From Oreocharis arfaki (taxonomy: Eukaryota; Chordata; Aves; Passeriformes; Paramythiidae): a stretch of DNA of 64,000 bases. A model generated the notes under the pieces. That model worked only from the letters and a program-made list of their open reading frames with translations, had not been told where the DNA came from and made no database searches. The position numbers were made by a program, and so were the translations under genes. How positions within the stretch are numbered: the first letter of the stretch is position 1; each line of letters begins with the position of its first letter. Below, one piece after another: positions 37,029-47,440 of this stretch. Location of the stretch: NCBI GenBank assembly GCA_013398015.1, contig VZRR01012419.1:621900-685899 (forward strand), given 5' to 3'.

Positions 37029-37087
37029 AAAAAAAATGGGGAGAACGGAAAAAAGGGAAAAAAAGGAAAAAAAGGAAAAAAAAGGNA
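37029..37087. repeat. homopurine tract with an ambiguous base
   Basis: A run of A with GG or GGG every 7-8 bases (AAAAAAGG-type units), ending in an N at 37087, the only ambiguous base I see. The N sits at the end of the repetitive run, so it probably marks unresolved repeat length. The 313-codon open frame 36715-37656 reads straight through it and is therefore unreliable. Confidence 0.9.
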
Positions 37088-40000
37088 CAAACCTGCACTC
37101 TAATATAGAATCCAGGGTAGAGGCTGGGAAGGCCTGGAGCTTTCTTTCTGGGTCCAAGCCCCAGTCCCTCCCTCCTCAGTACATTGCACCTACACTGCAC
37201 ATTCAACCTCTTCACACTGTGAAAGCAAGCATGGGGTGCTTTGGGGACAGGACATATCATCAGGGTGCTCACAGCCATTCTCCAGGAGGGAAAGTCAAAA
37301 GACCCCTGGGCACTGACTCCCCAAAGCAGTGGGGTAGTCCCATCCAGGAGGGGAAATGCCACATTCATGTCAAATGTTGTCTGTGTGGGACTAGGAAAGT
37401 TCTGCTGTCATCTACCATTGCTTCAGTGGTGATTCACCAACCTCCCTCACCTTCCCTCTCCAAACCTCTCTTTAATGTCTTCCCTGAGGGTCTGACCATT
37501 GCTCTAAGAGGTAAATCTAAGGACATCTCCATCACACTGCTGCTAAGCCTATCATTCAGACCCTTCTTCCTCCTCTCTATATCACAGGCCTCTCTGGCTA
37601 CTCTTGATTTCCATATCACCTGTGCTCCACTCTATGGAAGAAGACAGATGCTGTGACCATTTTTCTCACCCACCACACAACACCAGGACACTCTTCTATT
37701 TTATGCAGTTCCTTTTATCCTTCCATGACCTCCACTTTTCTACTAATAAAGCTTACATTTTGTGGTTTTTTTTTTCCTGGAGGCTGAGGATGTCTCTGTC
37801 CTTTCTCCATTTCCTGCTGTGAACCCTCTTGTGGGGACAGTACTGGTCACCACCCACACATTGGTTTTGAGTTCACTGCAGAAAGGGAAGGCTTAGGAGT
37901 ACTAAACAGGTCAGCAAAAGGAGGGAGATTTCCACGTTGTTCAAATGAGACATGGAAAGGTCTCCTTGTTTGTGCATGTCCACAGTGGCTCCACTGGTAC
38001 TGCATGCATTTGCTTTTCAACCAATGTCCCTGCCTTTGCCACTGTCCGGTGGGGGCAAACCCACCATATCTCATTAATACTTCCTCTTGCAGTTCCTATT
38101 CTGAAGCCTCTCTTCAGTTTTCTAGCCAGTCAGTTCTCTATGGCTAAACACAAAGTGTTTGGGAGCTGTATCTTTACACAGAACACATTCTGTTTTACAA
38201 TCAGACCAAGTTTTTATTTCTCACAGCTCTGAGCAGAAACAAATGCAACTGCAGACCAGACCATCGCCTTTTAGGTCCTGCTGCCCTCACTCATGGCATT
38301 TGCAAAAAAGCAGGCTCAAGCTGCCATGTCCCACATGCGGGGCAGATATTCACTCATCCCAGGACTCAGCCTTTGGCCAGCAAAAGATCAACGGCATTCC
38401 AGTTTCACTGCAATTGGTCATTCCCTTCAGGGAACCAGAAGCATGGCTAAAAATTCTTTTCCCTACCTGAGGCAGGATTCAGCTCCATTTGTCAGTAAAT
38501 CTGAGTACACGAAAGATCCTGTGATACCCTGACAGCAAGGATTGCACTGCTTCAAGGATGACTCACACACATTGACACAGACAGAGAGGAGCTCCAACCA
38601 CAGGGGTTTGGTCCAAGCATGAACCTTTACCTAGTTTCAATCCTGTCTTCCGAAAGTGACTAAGAAAAACTGTGCACTAACAGGTCTCCCCCTACACACC
38701 CCGGAACACGGCACTCCTAGGAAAGCATTAACACTAATCTGGAAACCTCAAGACAGCCTGGTGAGAATCTGTGTTACTCGCATTGAAAGAGGGCTACACC
38801 TGAGCTAAACAGCAGCAGATCTTTCAACTGTAGAAAACAAGCAGGAAGAAAAATGAAAATGTGCTGACTGCCAGCAACAGGCAGGCTTGAACCCACAGCC
38901 TAGCGAGAGCAGAGACAGCAATTTCTGATGTGCACACACTAATGTGATTTTGTTTGTGACCCCAGTAACACAGAAAGGGCTGCAGTGTCAGAAGCTGCTG
39001 TCCAAGGGCCCCAAGCTTTGCCAGTCCCCACTGGATTAGACAGGGTGCGGCATGCTACAGACACAGCTAATGCAACCCCTGATGGAGAGCACCACCCAAC
39101 AAACTGGAAACCTCCACCACTCAGAGGCCTGGGGCTCTGCACAGCTACCTTGCTCAACCAGACAGAGCAATCACTGAGCAGGACTTTCAAGTTCATGGAA
39201 AAGTACTTGGAGCAACTGAAGAAAAGACGTTCGGAGCTGCTGAAGGAAATGTAGCTACAACTCTGGAGAAAAGAGGGAATTCCCAGATATGTACAGTCAT
39301 TCATTCCTAAAACAAGGATTGCTGGCATTCAGTCAAAGTTGGCTAAGTGGTCTGTAATGGTAATTAATGATAAGTCATCACTCATGTTGTTTTCAGGCAT
39401 AATATATTTATGTGGTTGTATTCAGATAATGTTGCAATTTCTGCACCTGACATTCCCTGAGCTTTACCAAACGTATGCATGCAAGCTCCTTTCCCTATCA
39501 CCAGTATTCCCACTTTTTTTTCTTCCACTTCTCCAGGGTGTATACAACCATCATGATAACACCTAAGACTATGCGTTCCCCCTCTCCTCACAACAGCTCG
39601 TGCTACCCTTCCTTCCTCCTCCGCTCCAGCTCTGACTGCCACCACAGCCCCAGGGCTGCAGGCTGAAGCATTCCTGCAGAGCAGAGGTGTAAACCACCAC
39701 ACACTGGAGGCAAAGGGCATTCACAACAGCTCTGCTGGATCCGAGCCATGGAGGCAGCACAGCAGCACAGCAGGACTCTTGAGAGAGTCAGATGAGTGCT
39801 CATTTCACCCGTCTTTCCTCTGCTCAGCTGCAGGCACCACCTCACTAAATGCACACACACTGCCTGCACACACACATGCATTGGGAATACAAAAGCCAGC
39901 ATTGATAGTCATGCTGCACCAGGGTGACACAGGAGAAGAGGGAAGGGACAAAGCTGTTGCTGGCCCACAAACTGTGAAATGCAGCCAACACACTTGGTCA

Positions 40001-43000
40001 CCAGGGCCTGCTCCAAACAGCAGGATGATCAGTGGCAAATCCAAACTCTCCAGGACAGTTTGTGTCTTTTTTTCTGCATGTTCCTCATCTTCACTTTTCC
40101 TCTCCTTCAATTACCCCACAATTCACACTGTAGGGTACAGTCTCTCACAGTAGTGCTTAAGCTTCTGCAGGAAAAAAAATGCGAGAAGAAGCAAAAGAAA
40201 ATTGCAGTAGGTCTGGGACAATGGACACAAAAGTTTTTGGCTCTAACAAAACCAGGAAGGAGACAAATTTTATTCCAAGCATTGCATAGGTTGAGAGAGT
40301 TCCGTACTTTTTTTTTTTACCCGGATTCTGGAGAGCTGAGAGCAAGGTTTCAGAAAGAAAACCCTAAATTTTTATGCTTACAAAGATGTTGTCAATATTT
40401 CCTTTTAGAAAGAGTTGAAAGTGGCCTGAGGCGGGGATTGAGGGAGACATCAGGATATGCATATATGCATGTATTTATTAGGTTATGCACTCATGGAAAA
40501 CGAAGTCAGAAAATCTTGGGCAAGCCCCTAGCCTGGCAGCACCCAGGCAGGCGGTTGTCTCTTCCCACACAAGGTTCTTTGAGCCTATGCCAAGTATTCA
40601 GGCTCACCCAAGGAGTCACATTTAACTCAGGATGGAGGCAGGATTTTCCAGCAGCTGTATGTGGAGTCAACTCAGCTGCCAGATACAGCACACACAGTTC
40701 ACCCGAGGCCTCATCTTCTTCAGACTCACAAGAGTAAGGATCCCAATGCCTTTTAGAGGATGCAAAGAATGTCAGCCACACCATCTCCCTTTCTTCAGCA
40801 TGAGGGAGTGATGAAAACCTGTTGTTTGGTGTTTCCCCATACATTTAGTCTACATTTGAGAGCTGGGGATTACATACTTTCTTTCCTTATCACAACTGCA
40901 AACTGCTTTTTTCTTGCCTGCTCTTTTCTTCCTTCCTTATTCAAAAACTTAGCAGTGCAGCCCACTGGTGTGTCTCACATACAATATTTTAGATATGTAA
41001 AAGTCACCACAAATTTTTAACAAAGACACAAATTTTCCTAAAGATTCTGCTAAATACACCTGAGGGAAATATTGTTATTTGAGTCACAATTAGAATTCTG
41101 TCACAAAGACAAGTTTTTCGAATCAGGTCTTAGAGCCACCACATCACCTTGCTGTAATCCAGTAAGCTTGAGGACACGATATTGCTGTACAGCAGATACA
41201 GGATGTCACATCTTATTTTCACAATGCCATAAAACATATAAACTGGTGCTATATGATCCACAAGTAGAAAATTCAGTTCTTTAGACCTTAATATTGAATA
41301 CAGGAGCTCTTTTTTTTTTTTCCCCCATGTCATATAGTAACCGTGGGGTTTCTTGTGGGGAAACTCACGGAAACCCCAGTGCATGCCTCACCCGAGATGA
41401 TTTATCACTTCCGCGCACAGTAGCTGTGCATATGTTATAACTGGCATCTGGTTTCTCTGGGACGAGTACTGGGTCTTCTCTCTGAGGGGATTTTTTTTCC
41501 TCATGCATGATTGAGTAGAGGTGTGTAGTTGTGCAAGTTCAAGCAGATATTACACGCATAAAGGTGCTTATCATAGTTACAACAGTTAGATGGTTTCTGC
41601 TGAAACTGAGTCATCAGAGCTCCTCCAGAGTCACTGAAAAAGTATTACTGACAGTGGGTGTTCAAAGCACAGGATACAGTACTGCACAATCAGAAGCACT
41701 TGAGCAAGTGTGCAGTTTACACTGCAGAAGCATGGCAGTGGGTAGGCAGGCACAGAACTGGGTCTGTCCTGGGCTGGCCCTCAGTCTGTGCCTTCCACTG
41801 CCCTGGGATACCAAATGCTGGTGAGCAGCATCATGCCATCCAGGCTCGTTTGCTTTGGTCACAGACCAAATTCCGGCTTTTAGACATTTAAAGAAAGAAG
41901 GTACTGGTGTGAAAATGCACAGCAACATTTGATGTCAGATAAAATGTATGTTCTCAGCATCCAGTAGACTCAGTGTGAGCGGAATGTGCTCACCTGGTCC
42001 CAGGGTCCCCACTTACCTTCCCACAGAGGAATAGAAGAACAGGAAGGAATCTTCACTCTTTTTCTGTTGTCTGTGCTGGGAAATGCAGCATCAGGGTAGA
42101 TTTGGTGTAAGGTTGGTATTTTCTGTTCAGCATGGTTTGTTTTGAACATTGCCTGCTCTCTTGTCCTGAGGACAACCACTGCTGTACAACATGTTATCCC
42201 AAACATGCACAAAGACAGCTGGAAAACAGACTAATTTTCACTGCCAAAACCACACACGTTACAACTTGCTTTCCTCCTTTCTGACTTTTCGTGTTATCCT
42301 CAAGCTGAAAAGAACAAAGGTAGCGTGCAAGGAGCTTCGCAGATGTGGCCATTGTAACTACCCACACAGTACCAGGCAAGGTCCACATAACGATGCACTC
42401 TGTCACATTATGTGACATCTATTAAGAGCAAAAAACCCAGAGAAGACCACACATTAAGTAATTCTCATTGCCTCGGCAGCCACCATTGAAGGTTATACTG
42501 TTTATGGCCCTAGCCTTAACAAATGCTCAACCCAGGGCTGCAAACACTTGCAAGTATGAGTTATGTGAAACACTGAGACCCCTGAAAGGTCTGTACATGG
42601 GTGTGCAACTGTTTTTCACAGCTCTCCAGGGCCTGTAGCTAAAATGTAGGTGAATTCCCTTTGGGCAATGCTTGCCCAAATCAGCAACATAAACAAGTGC
42701 ATTGCTCCTCAGCTCAGTGGGCTGTGCCTCCCAGAAGACCAGCCTGGAGACTGAGCAGATTGAGCCAGCTGATATTCACCTGCTCCCCAAATGAGACAGC
42801 AAGAGACAGAGAGAAAAACAAATGGGACCCCATCGCTGCTGAACTGATGTTATCTGCAAGCAGCTGTGCCTTTTGTGCAAAGAGCACACAGTGCCACAAT
42901 TTGCAAATGTCTCTGATGAATTGCTGCTGTCTCTGCAGCGCATTGTAAAGAACTGTCTGCTCTTAATTACCAGGACTGCTTTTGAAGCAGTAATGCAGTA

Positions 43001-43630
43001 ATGTCATCTACTAATGAGTTAACCTAGTCCACAGGAAAATTAACTTCACATTAAACAAAGCCTTCTCTACATTTTTCACGTAGTAGCATATGGAGGAAGT
43101 ATTGCATGGTGATTACAGTTTTTACCTCAGGCTCCTTAAATCTGAAGCTGATATGTGTGATGTGCAAGTATCATTAGAAGAGGGAAAGTAAAAGTACAGA
43201 CGTACAGTATGTTTGAACACATCAGAACAGAGGTTCAGTGGCAGATCATCATAGACTAACGGTAGCCCTGGGAACAAAGCAAAGAAGTGATCTGGGGACT
43301 TGAGACTCGTAATTCAAAGTGAATTAAGTAGGTGAAGACACTTCTGGGGACAGAACACAAAACCTAGCTGTGTACAATGTGTACATCAGTTCCAGTCCCC
43401 AACTTGAACATTCTCATCTTGACACAGTTCTTCTAAAAAGAACACCTAATAGTAATTGTAAAGCATTAATGAATTCAGCTTCTCTTCCAGCCGAACATGG
43501 ACTGCTGGTACTAAGGGTTTAACTTGATCTGTTGTACAGAGATAGAGGTAAGGACAGCGAGACCCTTCATTCCTTTTTCAAAAACTAGTTGTTTCAGAGG
43601 TTTCGGCTTTGGGCTTGCATTTCATGCCCC
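37088..43630. other. unique non-coding sequence
   Basis: No exon or transposon is recognised. Pyrimidine-rich parts (about 37430-37780) and a 252-codon open frame (39979-40737) carry no family resemblance. An 89-codon frame at 38985-39254 ends in a charged, coiled-coil-like stretch and is discussed under findings. Small dyads occur at 40457-40470 (ATGCATATATGCAT) and 41344-41378. Confidence 0.45.
41344..41378. repeat. 9-bp inverted repeat
   Basis: TGGGGTTTC (41344-41352) and GAAACCCCA (41370-41378) are perfect reverse complements 17 bases apart. Confidence 0.85.
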
Positions 43631-43650
43631 TTCACATTGTACAATGTGAA
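43631..43650. repeat. 20-bp perfect palindrome
   Basis: TTCACATTGTACAATGTGAA equals its own reverse complement, with no spacer. It is a dyad-symmetric DNA site; no transcription factor is assigned. Confidence 0.95.
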
Positions 43651-43872
43651 CAGTTTCAAGTTGTGCATTATGAACTGTGTCATAAAATCCAGTAAGCAAG
43701 CAATTAAAAGATGCTGCCTTATGAACTGGCATTATCACTTTCTGTTGTTTAGAAACAGTTGTACTACCACCTTTTCTCCCTCTAAATGGAAAAAGAGAGT
43801 CCTCAAAAATGCCAGAAATTTTTTTTGTTCTCCATATTTTTCTCAGTGAACTCTTCACTGAGGTTGGTTTTT

Positions 43873-43927
43873 GGGTTGGGCTTGTTGGGGGTTTCTTTTT
43901 TTTGGGGGGGGGCGTGGGGGGAGGGGG
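43873..43927 (+). repeat. G-rich tract, G-quadruplex candidate
   Basis: Six G runs lie in 55 bases: G3 at 43873, G3 at 43878, G5 at 43887, G9 at 43904, G6 at 43916 and G5 at 43923. The last three are separated by 1-3 bases. This satisfies the usual four-run rule several times over. An 8-base T run precedes the G9 run. Confidence 0.85.
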
Positions 43928-43967
43928 ATGATTATTGTAGTAACTGAATAAAGTTGATGTGGCTGGT

Positions 43968-44080
43968 ACACAAGGTGCCAGACAGGAGTCCCTTGCTAGA
44001 TCAGAACAGGTCATTAGGCCAACTGCATTTTTTACATCTACCACTACCAGATCATTTTCACAAGGCACCATATCCTAAAT
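43968..44080 (+). mobile_element. possible remnant of an old archosaur/turtle interspersed repeat
   Basis: TGCTAGATCAGAACAGGTCATTAGGCCA-like text (43994-44021) followed by TACCACTACCAGATCATTTT resembles a repeat seen in turtles and crocodilians that reads 'ctagatcagac ... ccatctagtcca ... ccagatg'. The family name is unknown to me and similarity is from memory only. Confidence 0.3.
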
Positions 44081-46560
44081 CCCCTGTACTTTCTGCAGCT
44101 TGTGTTATTTATTCCAGTCTTTTTCTCTTCCCAATGCTTTGCAGAAGACTGATCCCTGCTTTAACTTTTGAGAAGTTGCCCATGTGTACTTTGAGCAGGA
44201 TAGCACATGAACACTGTGCAAGCACCAAGGGTGGCAGAGTCTCAGCCCTTGCTAGCTAGACGGGACACTAGGACAACTAGTATTTTCCCAGTTTAACATG
44301 ATGAAGATTAACCTCTTAATTCTTGAACAATTTTCTTTGTTTGTTGGAAACTATAGATTATGTCCTCTATGACAAGAATCTGACATAGCTGTGCTTCTGG
44401 CAAACTGCCAAGGGTTAGCTTGACACCTGTGTTGCATGTCCAAGAGTGATTCAAGTTTTACTACACAGTGACTATGGCCCAGACTATCATCTTACACCTG
44501 TTTTACATTGGATTGTTTCCACTGCCATCACTGCTGTCTCACCAGCTGTAATTTTTTGGCTAAAGACAAACCTGTGCTATATAATTACCAAAGGACATTC
44601 TTGCACTTGTAGTTCAAACAAGATCAAAATGTATATCCTTACATTAACAGTGTTTCCCTGTGCACTGCTTTTTTATCCTTAGCACATTTTTGCTGTACTT
44701 TATATTACATTTTTTCAGACATGGTCCCGTGTTGTTTTGCCATCAAAACTTCTGTCCTTCTTTTGTGGGGAGAAGAGTATAACAATTAAATAGAATATGG
44801 TTTCTCTGGTATTTTAGCACCAATCACACTTTTTAAACTTTGGACAAGTTGAAAATTACTCAGGGAAAAAAAAAAGGCACAATCCAAGTAAAAACAAATG
44901 TGCGTGTTTTTATTGGGTTCACCTCTACTGAATCTTTTTATACAAAACTGGGAAAAGTCTAAAGTGCAACTAGAGCGCTTGAATATATGCTGCTAATAAA
45001 ACGACTGCTTGTATTTAATAACAAAAATGGTAATCCCATGAAATAAAAACGAACTTTTATCCTGAAATGTAGGATTTGTCAACATGATATACAGAATTCT
45101 AATGCTTATGCCTGTACTTTCTACACATTCCAGGCAGGACTGTAATCCTGTTCTACACAGTGACTACAAAAATGTCTGCCCTGAAGGTGCCACACTATAT
45201 CACACTGATGACAATCCATCATCTGCTCTTAAAAGGGGCCTTTTATATCAGTCTGATCTAACCAGTTCAAACCAGTCCATATCTTTCCCAGTGTTCTCCT
45301 CTCCTGCCAAAAAAGACTGAAAATTAGTTTTGGGGAAGAGTGGGCTATCCAGTGATCCACACCTTTCTCTGTGCATGGAACAAAACAGATCCACGGAGCT
45401 GCCTCTGTCAGCAACCAGCCCATGAACAATGCACCACAAACTGGCATCCCACTCTTTTGTATTCGGAGTGTCACAGATTTCAAGTAAATTACCTCAGCTA
45501 CCTGGAGGTGTGTCAATGACTAAAGGGCCATCATCAGCCAGCTGTCTTTTTTTCTTTTGCCTTTGTCAATTGCAAAGTCATCTTTAAAATATAAAGCACT
45601 CACAATTTCCCTACCATTTTTGTTCTTTTGATACCTGGCACATATTCTTCACATTGCCATCTCTAATACACAGCATAATCTCCTTCAGTTACTTCCTTCT
45701 TCACCCATAACATGATCCATCACAAAGTCAGCCACATAACAACTTGCCACTGAATTGTGCAAAAGCTGCTGACTGTTGCAGAAAGCTTTAGTGCCACTGC
45801 AGGGGCTGACCCTAAAATTCTGCACCATTGTCCCCAAAAATTCAGTAAACTCACAGATTTCAAAGTGATATTCAAGCACCACACTGCCTAAAAGCAACAT
45901 GGGGAAGGAGGGTAATGGTAAACCTCGCTGCATGGGTACCTGCCAATTTTACTGACTAGCTGGAACCCTCTGGAAAATGGCTACACTAATATTTATTTGT
46001 CATTTATAAAAGCTAACATCTAACACAGAGAGTCCATACTCTGACCTTGGGAAGAAATAGGGATGATGCTCTAAGAGGCCTTTCTTGTCTGAACTAATTT
46101 CTACTCCCTGTGCAAGGGTTTGTTTTGGTTTTTTTCCAACACAGAAGTATTAATAAAGTCTTTGAGTAGTCCCTCCTGGCAGGAATTTTTGCAAGTAGTA
46201 TATGGGGCAGTGATTGGACAGGGAGGCAAATCACTACCATGCTCAGTGCAGCTCTGCAGTCTTCTGATGTGAGTGGTCCTGTCATTTCTCAAGCAGGTGC
46301 AGGTCACAGTAATTTCAAACAAACTGCTCCAACCGTACCAACAAACGAGATTCCAGCTCAAGGCCAGCAGCCTGGCAAAATGCCACCGTTGATACATACA
46401 CAGTCATATACATACGTGGTTGCTTTCCCCTGCAATGCTTATTGTGGAGCATAGCTGTTGCATAAACTTTTAATAGCAGGGCAGGGATTTACTTCCCCCT
46501 CTGGTCTGCGGCACACTTTTCTGCTGTTCTGTGATGTACTTTGACTAATCATTTCTTAGT
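44081..46560. other. unique non-coding sequence
   Basis: Nothing recognised. AT-rich, with short overlapping open frames only. Confidence 0.5.
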
Positions 46561-47440
46561 CGTCTAGGTGCAGACCTTTAAAATCGCTAGGAGCTCTCAG
46601 TCCCCCTTTTCAATTGCAAACGATTCATTTTCGGTGAAGTGTGGCCTCCCTATTCTTCTGCCAGCCGTTGTGTTTGTGAAAGGACCGTCTCAAATTTCTT
46701 GTGTGGGAGCAGCTGTTGCTGGACCAAGGCAGCCTTTTCAGAGCTCTGCCGCAGCCGCTTTTCACTTCTCCTCCTCCTCTCCTTCCTCCCTCCTTTTGTC
46801 TCCTGCAAGGCAAGAGCCCCTCTGACCCTTCGCCTCCCTCCAGCCTCCCTCCTTTGTCGGCCGCTGCAGACAAGTTCCACCCTAAATCAAGCATTGTCTC
46901 CATCTCCAGAAGCCAGCACGTGCCCACATCCCCCTAATCTTTTAATTTCCCCCCAGGAAAAGGCAGCTGTTAGCGATACACGCAATGCACAGCTGTCAGC
47001 TGGGGCCTGCCGCCTGCCTGCGCTGAACAATGAGGACGGCAGCGCCGGAGAAGCGATCTCTGCATATATGTGCCTTTGGCAACAGTTGGCAGCACGTGCT
47101 CTGAAATGCGGCTTTGTCGGGAGAGCCACCCCTGCCTTCCCCCACCGCTGCTCCGCACACGTATGAGCTTGAACTTTGGCTGATTTCAGAACAAAACACC
47201 CGCCTTCAAAGGGCAGGACTCCCCGGATAGCTGCATTATACCTTCGCTGCTGAAACAATCCCCTGCAAAATTACAGGGTTTGAAAAGGACAGGCCTCCAG
47301 TAGCCTGGCACGTGGTTCGCCCATTCTCCTCTTTTACACACCAGTCGTTTGAGAGTTTTGTCCTGGAGAGAGAGCAGCGTAAACAATCTGGAGGGGCAGA
47401 AAAGACCTATACATCACGATTTTACCTTTTTCCCGGGGGC
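46561..47440. promoter_or_regulatory. CpG-rich segment with E-box cluster (candidate promoter or enhancer)
   Basis: I count 35 CpG in 880 bases by eye, against very few in the flanks, densest at about 46975-47165. It holds four CAGCTG E-boxes (46710, 46964, 46990 and 46997) and three CACGTG E-boxes (46917, 47093 and 47309). A pyrimidine-rich run lies at 46765-46805. CpG clusters in a bird gene desert or intron usually mark promoters or conserved enhancers; no first exon or splice donor can be assigned with confidence. The 175-codon open frame 46639-47166 is probably a by-product of GC content. Confidence 0.55.

Noticed and set aside
38870..38900. tRNA gene or tRNA-SINE on the minus strand (B-box-like GGTTCAAGCC)
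   Set aside because: No A box, no cloverleaf and no discernible SINE body around it.
39979..40737. 252-codon open frame on the plus strand
   Set aside because: No recognised domain, low-complexity and Cys/Leu/Phe-rich parts, overlapping frames on both strands and no splice or promoter context. It is probably chance.
46639..47166. 175-codon open frame inside the CpG-rich segment
   Set aside because: Frame length is explained by GC content and few stops. It has no domain and competing frames on the minus strand.
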